55,583 nucleotides of DNA from Chloroflexota bacterium. Lineage in GTDB: Bacteria > Chloroflexota > Anaerolineae > UBA4142 > SHND01. The stretch is taken from positions 1-55,583 of the forward strand of contig JAKOPZ010000008.1 in NCBI GenBank assembly GCA_029778615.1, given 5' to 3'. A program made the position numbers and the translations under genes. The stretch's first letter is position 1. Every line of letters begins with the position of its first letter. Shown here in pieces: positions 33,369 through 42,095 of the stretch. A model generated the notes under the pieces. It was not told the origin of the DNA. It worked only from the letters and a program-made list of their open reading frames with translations, and made no database searches.

Positions 33369-33629
33369 ATGGGTATTCTTGCATGGATTGTCGTCGGTTT
33401 GATTGCCGGTTGGCTCGCCGGAATGGTAATGAAAGGCGGCGGCTATGGCATCGTCGGTGACATCGTAATCGGGATTGTCGGTGGTTTGTTGGGCGGTTTT
33501 CTCGCCTCGGTCTTGTTCGGCGCCGATGCAGTGAATGGTATTAATATTGTGAGCATCATTACTGCGTTCGTCGGCTCGGTGATTCTTATCGCCCTCGTGC
33601 GCGCCCTTCCGGGTCGCTCACCTGTCTAA
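33369..33629 (+). CDS. GlsB/YeaQ/YmgE-family membrane protein
   Basis: An 86-residue Gly-rich membrane protein with three helices: ILAWIVVGLIAGWLAGMVMKGGGYGIVGDIVIGIVGGLLGGFLASVLFG is the transglycosylase-associated/YeaQ signature. GGAGG lies 8 nt upstream of the ATG. It is the last gene of the stress trio before a strong terminator. TGTCGGA, a half-site of the 19-bp motif, occurs about 98 bp upstream of its start (33265-33271). Confidence 0.92.
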   Translation: MGILAWIVVGLIAGWLAGMVMKGGGYGIVGDIVIGIVGGLLGGFLASVLFGADAVNGINIVSIITAFVGSVILIALVRALPGRSPV

Positions 33630-33647
33630 GCCGAACTACCAAGTCTC

Positions 33648-33680
33648 AAGGGGATGGAAAGTTTTCCATCCCCTTTTTTT
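33648..33680 (+). terminator. Rho-independent terminator of the stress trio
   Basis: GGGGATGGAAA (33650-33660) pairs with TTTCCATCCCC (33663-33673), followed by seven T. It starts 19 bp after the GlsB-type stop. Confidence 0.92.
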
Positions 33681-33690
33681 GTTTCACCTG

Positions 33691-33830
33691 AAAATATTTT
33701 GTAGTGACGAATTCATTCGTCCGCCCGGGGAAACGATTGAGGCGATGTCGTTCATCGCACGTTACTACGCGCCACCCATTTTCGTTCGCTGCGGGTGAGC
33801 CAACGGCTCATAGACAACTCCCTTATCTCT
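33691..33830 (-). repeat. Dispersed multi-hairpin repeat, copy 2
   Basis: Inverted relative to copy 1 at 3-160 and about 85-90% identical by eye outside the small expansion. GACGAATTCATTCGTC, GCGATG/CATCGC and GAGCC/GGCTC hairpins are conserved. No ORF is conserved between the copies, so a structural rather than coding role is likely. Confidence 0.8.
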
Positions 33831-33850
33831 CAAGCGCACATGCCGCATGG

Positions 33851-34210
33851 ACTTGGCTTTACCACACGCCAAGTAAAACGGAAAATTTCGTGTCGCTTGT
33901 CCTTGATAGATGAGCGGCTCGACGTTTCGATTTTTCCCCGAAAACCTACATCGCTCTGCTGCAAGTCACAACGCGCGTCTCGCACAGCGGACGCGCGCCC
34001 TTCCAATTGCAGCCCTCGTTTTTTCGAGCGCATGATTAACTCAAGATGCGACAGGTTTATGCGGCGAACTCCACCGCCGAAACCTGTCGCGTCTGAAGGT
34101 ATCGAGGCGAGACCGATTTCTCAAGAGTTCTGGGCAGACTTGGAAACAAGTCCCCGCGAGGGGCGCAATTTTCCGTACACGACAAACGCGCAGCCCAATC
34201 GCTGCGCGTT
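33851..34210 (+). ncRNA. Hairpin-dense gap, candidate structured RNA
   Basis: The gap 33831-34258 has no credible gene but seven perfect stems: ACTTGGC/GCCAAGT (33851-33874), GCGCGTC/GACGCGC (33973-33996), CTCG/CGAG (34015-34028), GCGACAGGTTT/AAACCTGTCGC with an inner CGGCG/CGCCG (34048-34090), GACTTG-GAAA-CAAGTC (34137-34152), CCCC-GCGA-GGGG (34152-34163) and AACGCGCAGC/GCTGCGCGTT (34185-34210). Two adjacent GNRA loops on the plus strand suggest a plus-strand RNA. No match to tmRNA, RNase P, SRP or 6S RNA could be recognised. The last stem could instead terminate the sigma-factor gene. Confidence 0.35.
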
Positions 34211-34258
34211 GCGTCTCATATTTGAATTGTAACGATGCGTTGGTTACGCCCGCATTGG

Positions 34259-34789
34259 TTACGCGAGCATACGCGGTTGCAGACCACGTAAGGCGCGATG
34301 CTGTAACGCCCGGATTGCATCCGGCGCCTTGTTCATCATCTTGGCAATTTCGCCGATGCTGTAACCTTCGAAATAGCGCAGTGTGACAACTTGGCGCTGC
34401 TCGTTTGTCAAATGCGCCAAAGAACCGCGAATTTGCGACAAGAGCGACGCGCGCTCCACCGATGCCAACGGATCATCGTCCGCTTCGTCATATTCGACCG
34501 CTTCGAGCGGCAAGTGCATTCGCCGCGTGCGATAATGGTCTACCAATTGATTGTGCGCAATGCGATAGAGCCACGTCGAAAACGGATAGCCCTGCCAGCG
34601 AAAGCGCCCAATCGCCTCCCACGCCTTGAGAAACACCAACGCGGTCAGGTCTTCGGCTTCGCTCTGCTGCATCGTTTTGAAATACAAATAATTGTAGATT
34701 TTGTCCGAGTACATTTCATACAGCGCGGCGAATGCACTCGGGTCATGACGCACCGCGCGTTCGACGAGACGTTTTTCGTTGAACCCCAT
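34259..34789 (-). CDS. ECF-type RNA polymerase sigma factor
   Basis: A 176-residue sigma-70 family factor. Region 2: DPSAFAALYEMYSDKIYNYLYFKTMQQSEAEDLTALVFLKAWEAIGRFRWQGYPFSTWLYRIAHNQLVDHYR. Region 4: LTNEQRQVVTLRYFEGYSIGEIAKMMNKAPDAIRALQHRALRGL. No anti-sigma gene is adjacent. It lies 33 bp downstream of the CBS-domain gene on the same strand, probably in one operon with the 40-residue membrane protein. Confidence 0.92.
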   Translation of the reverse strand: MGFNEKRLVERAVRHDPSAFAALYEMYSDKIYNYLYFKTMQQSEAEDLTALVFLKAWEAIGRFRWQGYPFSTWLYRIAHNQLVDHYRTRRMHLPLEAVEYDEADDDPLASVERASLLSQIRGSLAHLTNEQRQVVTLRYFEGYSIGEIAKMMNKAPDAIRALQHRALRGLQPRMLA

Positions 34790-34822
34790 ATAATGCTCCT
34801 TGTACGATGCACGCGCGCTGCA

Positions 34823-35575
34823 TTAGCGCGCGTGGGTTGCAAAATTCAATACGCGGTCGCGTGTCTCGGGTGCTTGCACGGTGCGTACTGCTTCGGTAAA
34901 TGCCTGACGCGTTTTTTCTGGCAAGCCGCTTGCTTCCAATGCCCGCAGCGCGGCTTGACGCGTGTTGGGGTCCGCCAACGTTCGAACGGCGTCGCTCACT
35001 GTCTGAACAGCTTGTCCAGCAATTTCGTTTTGGCTCCATTGTGTGCGCACGCGTTTGCCGGCTTTCGAGTTGGCGAAATACCAAAAGCCAACCGCGAACG
35101 CAACGGGCAGGGCAAGACCGATTGCTTTTGCCAAGGGCGTTGCCCCGTTAATGCGCGCGCGCGTAACGTCGGAAATATTTTTGAGTGATTCGGCAACTGC
35201 CGCGCGTTTGGATGTGTGCAGTGCCACATCACCCAACGAGACAATGCCAACCACCGTGTCCTCCTCCACGATAGGCAAGCGTCGAATTTGGTGTTCGCCC
35301 ATCGTCTTGGCAATTTGTTCCAGCGACCAATCCGGCGCGCCGGTCACCACATCCGTAGTCATGTATTTGCCAACCGGCGCATTCGTATCCGCGCCGTTGG
35401 TCAAAACATTGACCGTCAAATCGCGGTCCGTCACAATGCCCTTGAGTTTGCCTTCCTGAATGACGAGAATATCGCCAATGTCCAGGTCGCGCATCAATTT
35501 GGCTGCCTGCGAGACCGCTGCTTCAGGGTCCACCGACGCGACCGCGCGCGTCATGACATCATTTGCACGTAACAT
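34823..35575 (-). CDS. CBS-domain protein with membrane-helix tail
   Basis: A 250-residue protein with two CBS domains (about 1-55: VMTRAVASVDPEAAVSQAAKLMRDLDIGDILVIQEGKLKGIVTDRDL; about 65-125: VVTGAPDWSLEQIAKTMGEHQIRRLPIVEEDTVVGIVSLGDVAL) that should bind adenine nucleotides. A hydrophobic segment (about 155-175) and a helical tail with ADPNTRQAALRALEASGLPEKTRQAFTEAVRTV follow. It may sense energy charge at the membrane. It is placed between a tiny membrane protein and a sigma-factor gene. Confidence 0.88.
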   Translation of the reverse strand: MLRANDVMTRAVASVDPEAAVSQAAKLMRDLDIGDILVIQEGKLKGIVTDRDLTVNVLTNGADTNAPVGKYMTTDVVTGAPDWSLEQIAKTMGEHQIRRLPIVEEDTVVGIVSLGDVALHTSKRAAVAESLKNISDVTRARINGATPLAKAIGLALPVAFAVGFWYFANSKAGKRVRTQWSQNEIAGQAVQTVSDAVRTLADPNTRQAALRALEASGLPEKTRQAFTEAVRTVQAPETRDRVLNFATHAR

Positions 35576-35621
35576 AGTATTGCTCCTTGTAGATTTTGAA
35601 TTCGAGTTTCGGGGGGCGAAA

Positions 35622-35744
35622 TCAATGCGCCAGCAGATTGAGGCAAAGCTGTGCGATGAAAAGCAGCACCAGCAGCGCCCATAGTCCGCCTTTGACGAGA
35701 ATCAGTTTATGTTGCAAACGGTAAAGAGATGGATGGTTCAACAT
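35622..35744 (-). CDS. 40-residue membrane miniprotein
   Basis: A tiny ORF with GGAGG 6 nt before the ATG at 35744. The product has a basic N-terminal half (HPSLYRLQHKLILVKG) and one transmembrane helix (LWALLVLLFIAQLCLNLL). The ribosome site and the position as first gene before the CBS gene support it. Function unknown. Confidence 0.6.
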   Translation of the reverse strand: MLNHPSLYRLQHKLILVKGGLWALLVLLFIAQLCLNLLAH

Positions 35745-35842
35745 AATTTGCCTCCATTTGACGTGTACACCATACACGACACTGCCATTCGCTTGTATCA
35801 GCAAATGGCTTGATTCCTTGTCAGGGAATGCAGTGAGGCATC

Positions 35843-35910
35843 TGTCCGTCTTTGTCCTACAGACGATATATCCTTTTGCTGATAGCCGATTCGCCTGTGC
35901 GCGCTATAAT
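35843..35910 (+). promoter_or_regulatory. 19-bp motif (site C) and -10 of the giant kinase
   Basis: TGTCCGTCTTTGTCCTACA (35843-35861) is centred about 65 bp before the start predicted from TATAAT (35905-35910). No good -35 is visible at 17 bp, which fits activator dependence. The kinase ATG is at 35957 without a clear ribosome site. Confidence 0.6.
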
Positions 35911-35956
35911 CAGACACTGACAGCACAAGCTGTACACACGCGAACTTGTTGCAACT

Positions 35957-38900
35957 ATGAATTACACCCGTACCTCAACCGAACCTTTTGTATTGTCCGA
36001 TAAAGAACTCGCGGATTTCGTTTTGGCGGAAATGGATACCGCCATTGTCATTTGCGACAAGCAAATGAACATTGCGCTCGCCAATCCTGCCGCGCTAGAG
36101 TTGTTCGGCGGCAATCCTGTGGGAATGCCGTTTGGCAATGCGTTTCCGCTGGTTCAGGATGGCGCAAGCGACACGTCGGAACCGCCTACTCTATTTTCGC
36201 TCGCCCCCGTCTTGCGCGGAGAAACCCTGAACGGCATGTACGCCTTGCAAAGAAACGGACAACCCAAACGCATCGTCCTCGTTCACAGCGCGCCCTATCG
36301 CGGACCCCAATCCGATATTTTGTGTTGCATTGTTTCGCTGACAGATGTCACGGCGAGCGCGATTGCAAAACAGCGCCGCACCACCGAATTCCAAATTGCA
36401 AACATTTTGGCGCAGACGAGTTCTTTGCGCCAAGCTGCGCCGCTTGTCTTGCAGCATTTGTGTCAGGGATTGGGTTGGGACTTGGCAGCTTTGTGGCAAG
36501 TGGACGAAATGAACGGGCGGCTGCATCCGGTGAGCATCTGGCATGCGGCGGACGAACGACTGGCAGATTTTGCCGCGTCCACGCGCACAACGACTCTGGC
36601 AAAAGGCGAGGGACTCCCCGGGCGCGTGTGGGAGCAACGCGACTTGCTATGGCTGGAAGATGTGCAGACGGAAAGCAATTTTCCGCGCGCGCCCATTGCG
36701 CGACACGCGGGGTTACGCACCGCGTTTGCGCTCCCACTTTTGTCCGGCGGGCAAGTCGCAGGGGTTGTCGAAGTCTTTACACGCCAAGTGCTCGCGCGTG
36801 ACGCAGAGATTGTCGAGCTCGCACGCGTGATTGGCACGCAGCTCGGCTTTTTTCTTTTGCGGCAGGCGTCACTCCAAGACCTTTCGCGCCTCGCCGCGCT
36901 GGTGCATGATTCCGACGACGCTATTCTCGCCAAAGATTTGAACGGCATCATTCTCGATTGGAATCCGGCGGCGGAACGCCTGTATGGCTATACACGCGCT
37001 GAAATTATCGGCAAGTCGGTCACCCTTCTCTTTCCGCCCGAACTGACCAGTCAATCCGAAATGATTATGAGTCTCATTTCGCGCGGGGAAAGTGTCGAGC
37101 ATCTTGATACTACGCGCGTGCGGAAAGATGGCACGCGGCTCGATGTTTCGGTGACCGTTTCGCCTTTGCGAAACGAAAGCGGAGAAATCATCGGTGCATC
37201 CACCATCGCGCGCGATATTCAAGGACGGAAAATTCAGGAACGCAATCAAAACATCCTGCTGCGCCTGACCGATAAATTCAGCAGCTCACTTGATTTTGAA
37301 ACGACGCTTCGCACCGTCTGCCAAATTGCCGTACCCGAACTGGCGGACTGGTGCGCGGTGCATATTTTGATGCCTGACCATACCGTTCGGCGAGTGGCGT
37401 TCAACCATCGTGACCCGGAGCAAGTACAGCGCGTCATGGCGCGCGCCGAGCGGTACGAGCTCGACGAAAATGCCAAACATCTCGTGTCGTATGTAATTCG
37501 CACGGGCATCACCGAAATTTACAATGAGGTCCCCGCATCGGTGTTGGCAGAAGCGGCGCGCGATGCGGCGCATCAGGAAACCCTCCAAGCGCTGGGACTG
37601 CACGCGTATCTCTGTATTCCCCTTCAGGCGCGCGGACACATGCTCGGCGCCATCACCTTTGCCATGTCCAACAGCGGACGCAAGTTTGCGCCGGGAGATA
37701 CAGAATTGGCGCAAGAGGTGGTGCGCCGCGCGGGACTCGCCGCCGATAACGCACTGCTCTATCGCGATTCGCAAGCCGCCCAAGCGCGCCTGCAATTGAT
37801 TGCCGAAGCGAGCAATGAACTCATCACTTCGTTGGATATGCAAACGCGCATGGAGCACCTGGTGAAATTGCTCGTGCCGCGTTTCGCCGATTGGTGCGCC
37901 ATCAATTTGTTGAACGACAATGGCGCCATTGAACTTGCCGCCCTCGCGCACACAGACCCTGCCACCTTGCCCATCCTTCAAGAATGGATTGCCAACCATC
38001 CGCTGCTCCCCAATGCGCCCAACGGTACACCGCACGTGATTCGCACCGGCGAGCCGGAATGGGTCCCCAATGTGAAACAACAAGACGCGGACTCGGTGCG
38101 CGCCGCGTATCACGCGCGTTTGAATGTGCATTCGTACATGATTGTCCCGCTCCTCGCGCGCGGGCGTGTGCTGGGCGCCATCAGTTTTGTCAATTCCGAA
38201 TCGTCGCGCGAATTTACGCGGCAGGACTTGGTCGGCGCGGAAGAAATCGCGCGGCGCGCGGCAGTGGCATTGGACAATGCGGTGCTCTTTCAAACCGAAC
38301 AGCTCGCGCGACATCAAGCCGAAGAAAACGAGCGCCGCGTGCGCGCGCTGCAAAATGTGTCCCAAGCGCTCGCGCCGGTCCTCACCAGCGAACAGCTGGC
38401 GCGCATTATTTTGCGCGAAGGACTGTCTGCGCTGGACGCGCAAGGCGGCGTGTTGGCGCAGCTGGACCGCGACGCACAGATGGTGGAAATATTGAGCTGG
38501 TCCGGCTATCCCGATGAACGCATTCTCCCGTGGCGCCGCTTTCCCATTGAAGCCATCACACCGCTTTCGGAAGCCATGCGCGGCACACTGGTCACACTCG
38601 AATCGAGCGCCATCGCCCAAGAACGTTATCCCGATTTGCATTTCGGCGAACAAGCATACAACGCGTGGATGCTGGTCCCGTTGGGAACCCAAAATCGCAT
38701 CCTCGGCGGAATGCTTTTTGCATTCGAAAAAGAACGTACCTTTACGGAACAAGAACGGACGTTTGCGCTCGCGCTCGCGCAGCAAGGCGCGCAAGCATTG
38801 GAACGCACACAACTCTATCAAGCCGAACAGGCGGCACGCGCCGAAGCGGAACAAAGCGCCGCGCGCGTGTCCGCACTGCAACGCGTCACCGCCGCGCTGG

Positions 38901-41257
38901 CGGCAACGTTGACGCGCGACCAGGTGGAACAAGTCATTATCGAAAATGGAATGCAAGCGCTCGACGCGCAGGGGAGTCTGCTGGCACAGCTGCGACCCGA
39001 TGGTCAAACGATAGAAATCGTGCGCGCCGTTGGCTATCCGCTCGAACGCGTGGAACGCATCATCTCGGTAGATGAAAATATGCCGCTCGCGGATGCCATT
39101 CGCAACGGCGAATTGGTTGCGTTGGAATCGGATGAGGAATCGGACGCGCGGTATCCCGGACGCGCCAAGTCGTCCACGTTTCGCGCGCGGCTGGTCGTGC
39201 CTCTGGAATTCAAAGGACGCATTTTGGGCGCGCTGGCGCTCTCTTTTGCAAAACCCCGCGAATTCAGCATCGCCGACCGCGCGTTCGCGTTCGCGTTCGC
39301 GCAGCAGTGCGCGCAAGCGCTGGAGCGCGCGCGTTTGTACGAAGCGGAATTGGCAGCGCGCCAAGCCGCCGAGCGCGCCGCCACGCGCAGCAGTTGGCTC
39401 ACCGAAGCCAGCCGCGTGCTTGCCAGCTCGCTCGATTACGAGACCACGCTCAAAGAGCTCGCGCAGCTGGTCGTTTCGGAATTCGCGGACTGGTGCACTA
39501 TTGATATGGCTGTGGGCGACGGCACTGCCGAACAATTGGTGCTCGCGCATCGCGACCCGGAAAAATTAAAATGGGCAAAAGACTATCTGGAAGAAATCAG
39601 TCAGTACTTTACGCCCGATTGGAACGCGTCGACCGGTCTGCCCAACGTACTGCGAACGGGCAAAGCCGAAATCTATTACGACATTCCGGATGCGCTGCTG
39701 CAACAAGTGGCAAAGAATGAGGTGCAGCTCGGCATTTTGCGCAGCATCGGTTACAGCTCGGTGATGATTGTGCCGCTCCGTTTACAGGACAAGACCATCG
39801 GCGCCATCACGATGGTCAACACGGACTCGCGCAAACATTTTACGGATGAGGACTTGGAGTTTGCCGAATTGTTTGTCGGACGCGCCGCCGTCGCCGTTGA
39901 GAACGCGCGCCTGTACGCCGAGACACAGCGCCTCAACTCGGAGCTGGAACAACGTGTTGAAGCGCGCACTCGGGAGCTGAGTCAGGCGTACAAAGACCTC
40001 ACCAAAGAAGTGGTCGAACGGAGCCGCGCCGAAGAGATGACGCGCGCGCTGCTCCGCATTAGCAACAAACTCAATTCCACGTTAGATGTGGAAAACGCGC
40101 TCGACGTTTTGATTCAAGAAGCGATTCGGATGGTGGACGGCAGTAGTGGTTTTGCGGGCTTGCATATCGCCAACAAAATGAAGATGTTGAAATATCACGC
40201 CAACGGAAAAAGTGTTCCCCTCGAATACGAATGGGACGCGGGCAAAGGTCTGCCGGGCTGGGTCTTGGAGCACGGCGCGCCGTACGTGACGAATGATGCA
40301 CCCAACGACCCGGTGTTGCGGCATGAATTGCCCTTTAATCAGGGAATCAGCAGCGCTATCTGCACACCGATTTTTGACGCGCAGCAGCAAGTGATTGCGT
40401 TTCTTGCCGTGCAGGATAAACGCAGTCAAAAACCGTTCACGGATGCAGACATTGATTTTCTAACCGCGCTCTCGCCGGTGGCTTCGATTGCGATTCAGAA
40501 CGCGCAGGCGTACCGCAAAATTTCCGATGCCGAAAGCGCCGTGCAGACTTCGTACGCGCAGCTGCGCGCGCTCGCCGCGCGTTTGCAAAGCGTGCGCGAA
40601 GAAGAACGCAAAGATATCGCGCGCGAATTGCATGATGAATTGGGACAGGTACTCACCGCGCTCAAGATGGACCTCGCCGCGTTGCTGGAAGGTCTGCCCA
40701 AACGCAACAAGCGCGTCCGCGAACGCGCCGAAGCGATGATGCAGCAAATTGACTCGACCATCAAAACCGTGCGCCGCATGTCGAGCCAACTGCGCCCCGG
40801 CATGTTGGACGACCTCGGCTTGGGACCCTCGATTGAATGGTACGCCCAAGAATTTCAAACGCGCACCAACATTGCCGTACAAGTCAATGTCCCCGAAGAA
40901 TTTGAGTTGGAACACGGACTCGCGACCGCGCTGTTTCGAATTTTCCAAGAGACCCTGACCAACGTCGCGCGGCACGCGAACGCGACACGCGTCCAAGCCA
41001 AGTTGGAAGCGCGCCAAGATATGGTCATTCTTGAAATCCAAGACAATGGGCAGGGGTTTGATATGGAACAGGTGCGCGGCAAACGCTCGCTCGGTTTGTT
41101 GGGAATGCGTGAACGCGCCGAGATGGTTGCGGGCACACTGACGATTGACAGCGCGCCGGGCAAAGGCACGTTTGTCGTCGTAAGCGTTCCCCTCAACCCC
41201 AAGCACACCGCGCGCCCAACGCAAGACACAGCCATTCCAGACAGCTTGCCAGAGTGA
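35957..41257 (+). CDS. Giant PAS/GAF-array histidine kinase (NarX/LiaS type)
   Basis: A 1766-residue cytoplasmic sensor kinase with no transmembrane segment. In order: PAS (about 15-125), GAF1 (145-300), PAS (305-425), GAF2 (431-605), GAF3 (613-785), GAF4 (798-960), GAF5 (973-1130), GAF6 (1147-1325), coiled-coil linker, GAF7 (1361-1515), coiled coil, HisKA_3 with phospho-acceptor His1559 (RELHDELGQ) and HATPase (N-box near 1660, DNGQGFD, GLLGMRERA). GAF2, GAF3 and GAF6 are mutual duplicates (SLD.ET.....FADWC); GAF4 and GAF5 form a second duplicate class (ALDAQG..LAQL). It should phosphorylate NarL-type regulators; the ligands of the GAFs are unknown. A downstream regulator starts 7 bp later. 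Confidence 0.93.
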   Translation: MNYTRTSTEPFVLSDKELADFVLAEMDTAIVICDKQMNIALANPAALELFGGNPVGMPFGNAFPLVQDGASDTSEPPTLFSLAPVLRGETLNGMYALQRNGQPKRIVLVHSAPYRGPQSDILCCIVSLTDVTASAIAKQRRTTEFQIANILAQTSSLRQAAPLVLQHLCQGLGWDLAALWQVDEMNGRLHPVSIWHAADERLADFAASTRTTTLAKGEGLPGRVWEQRDLLWLEDVQTESNFPRAPIARHAGLRTAFALPLLSGGQVAGVVEVFTRQVLARDAEIVELARVIGTQLGFFLLRQASLQDLSRLAALVHDSDDAILAKDLNGIILDWNPAAERLYGYTRAEIIGKSVTLLFPPELTSQSEMIMSLISRGESVEHLDTTRVRKDGTRLDVSVTVSPLRNESGEIIGASTIARDIQGRKIQERNQNILLRLTDKFSSSLDFETTLRTVCQIAVPELADWCAVHILMPDHTVRRVAFNHRDPEQVQRVMARAERYELDENAKHLVSYVIRTGITEIYNEVPASVLAEAARDAAHQETLQALGLHAYLCIPLQARGHMLGAITFAMSNSGRKFAPGDTELAQEVVRRAGLAADNALLYRDSQAAQARLQLIAEASNELITSLDMQTRMEHLVKLLVPRFADWCAINLLNDNGAIELAALAHTDPATLPILQEWIANHPLLPNAPNGTPHVIRTGEPEWVPNVKQQDADSVRAAYHARLNVHSYMIVPLLARGRVLGAISFVNSESSREFTRQDLVGAEEIARRAAVALDNAVLFQTEQLARHQAEENERRVRALQNVSQALAPVLTSEQLARIILREGLSALDAQGGVLAQLDRDAQMVEILSWSGYPDERILPWRRFPIEAITPLSEAMRGTLVTLESSAIAQERYPDLHFGEQAYNAWMLVPLGTQNRILGGMLFAFEKERTFTEQERTFALALAQQGAQALERTQLYQAEQAARAEAEQSAARVSALQRVTAALAATLTRDQVEQVIIENGMQALDAQGSLLAQLRPDGQTIEIVRAVGYPLERVERIISVDENMPLADAIRNGELVALESDEESDARYPGRAKSSTFRARLVVPLEFKGRILGALALSFAKPREFSIADRAFAFAFAQQCAQALERARLYEAELAARQAAERAATRSSWLTEASRVLASSLDYETTLKELAQLVVSEFADWCTIDMAVGDGTAEQLVLAHRDPEKLKWAKDYLEEISQYFTPDWNASTGLPNVLRTGKAEIYYDIPDALLQQVAKNEVQLGILRSIGYSSVMIVPLRLQDKTIGAITMVNTDSRKHFTDEDLEFAELFVGRAAVAVENARLYAETQRLNSELEQRVEARTRELSQAYKDLTKEVVERSRAEEMTRALLRISNKLNSTLDVENALDVLIQEAIRMVDGSSGFAGLHIANKMKMLKYHANGKSVPLEYEWDAGKGLPGWVLEHGAPYVTNDAPNDPVLRHELPFNQGISSAICTPIFDAQQQVIAFLAVQDKRSQKPFTDADIDFLTALSPVASIAIQNAQAYRKISDAESAVQTSYAQLRALAARLQSVREEERKDIARELHDELGQVLTALKMDLAALLEGLPKRNKRVRERAEAMMQQIDSTIKTVRRMSSQLRPGMLDDLGLGPSIEWYAQEFQTRTNIAVQVNVPEEFELEHGLATALFRIFQETLTNVARHANATRVQAKLEARQDMVILEIQDNGQGFDMEQVRGKRSLGLLGMRERAEMVAGTLTIDSAPGKGTFVVVSVPLNPKHTARPTQDTAIPDSLPE

Positions 41258-41264
41258 AGGAACT

Positions 41265-41912
41265 ATGCTCAATGTCATCGTGATTGAACCGGAACCCAAG
41301 CTCGCTCCAATTCTGGCGCACGCACCACAAATCCACCTTGCGCGCGCCGCTGCCGATATTCACACCCTTGACGCAAACGCGTTGCCGTGTGAACTTGTCC
41401 TCATCAGCGCACAATTCCCGCGCGCTCAAGTCACACAATGGATTGAACAGCTCGCGCCCGCGCGCCGCGTCGTCATTGTGTCCGATTCGGAAACGCGGGC
41501 GGACTTGGTCAGTTTTTTCGAAGCCGGCGCGGTGGGTTATGTCCCGCAGGACGCCGATGTGTCGGAAATTGTTTCTATGCTTACCGCCATCCATCAAGGC
41601 AAAACGCCGCTCCCGCCAGAAATCGGAACGGCGTTGGTGAAACGAATGCACGAATTGTTAGCGTTGGAAAAAACACATGGCGACGAACCGCGCCTGCTCG
41701 ACGCAAACGGGCTGGAAACGTTGACGCCCCGCGAGCGCGAAATCTTGGCATTGATTCGCAACGGGGCATCCAATCAATTGATTGCGAACGAGCTCACCAT
41801 TGAGGTCGGCACGGTCAAGAATCACGTCCACAAAATTTTGAAAAAACTAAACGTCTCGCGCCGCGAGGAAGCGGCATTGTATTGGGACATACAAAAAACC
41901 CCGCCTACTTGA
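41265..41912 (+). CDS. NarL-like regulator with degenerate receiver
   Basis: A 215-residue protein co-transcribed with the giant kinase (7-bp gap). The C-terminal LuxR helix-turn-helix (about 148-210: LTPREREILALIRNGASNQLIANELTIEVGTVKNHVHKILKKLNV) is intact. In the N-terminal receiver-like domain the acidic pair reads Glu8-Pro9 and the phospho-acceptor position is Ser48 (CELVLISAQFP), so classical phosphorylation is unlikely. Its activity may be controlled by kinase contact, dimerisation or a ligand. It overlaps the convergent miniprotein gene end by 8 bp. Confidence 0.88.
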   Translation: MLNVIVIEPEPKLAPILAHAPQIHLARAAADIHTLDANALPCELVLISAQFPRAQVTQWIEQLAPARRVVIVSDSETRADLVSFFEAGAVGYVPQDADVSEIVSMLTAIHQGKTPLPPEIGTALVKRMHELLALEKTHGDEPRLLDANGLETLTPREREILALIRNGASNQLIANELTIEVGTVKNHVHKILKKLNVSRREEAALYWDIQKTPPT

Positions 41913-41920
41913 GACGGGGC
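41893..41920 (-). terminator. Minus-strand terminator of the sigma/miniprotein operon
   Basis: On the minus strand a CCCCG/CGGGG stem (41899-41903 with 41915-41919) is followed by TTTTTTG. The stem overlaps both convergent gene ends. Confidence 0.55.
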
Positions 41921-42078
41921 TGGATAATGGGGTTGGCGGTGCGTGGAGCGCTGGGATGCCGCACCTTCCACGCGCCATAATAGTGCTTGAGAACAAATGT
42001 GGTAACAATCAAACTGAAAATGAAAAACTCGGCAACGAAACACGCCACTGCGCCGGTGATGGAATCAAATCCCTGCAT
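41905..42078 (-). CDS. 57-residue membrane miniprotein
   Basis: A short ORF following the sigma-factor gene by 17 bp, with GAGAGG before the ATG at 42078. One transmembrane helix (about 7-32: ITGAVACFVAEFFIFSLIVTTFVLKHYY) and a basic/Pro-rich tail (APRTANPIIQPR). It could be a small anti-sigma or membrane partner for the sigma factor, but this is only suggested by position. Confidence 0.55.
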   Translation of the reverse strand: MQGFDSITGAVACFVAEFFIFSLIVTTFVLKHYYGAWKVRHPSAPRTANPIIQPRLK

Positions 42079-42095
42079 CTCGCACCTCTCGCCTC

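Noticed and set aside
37286..39550. 754-codon minus-strand frame inside the giant kinase gene
   Set aside because: It is antisense to clear GAF domains, with no recognisable domains of its own and no ribosome site; long antisense frames are expected with this codon bias.
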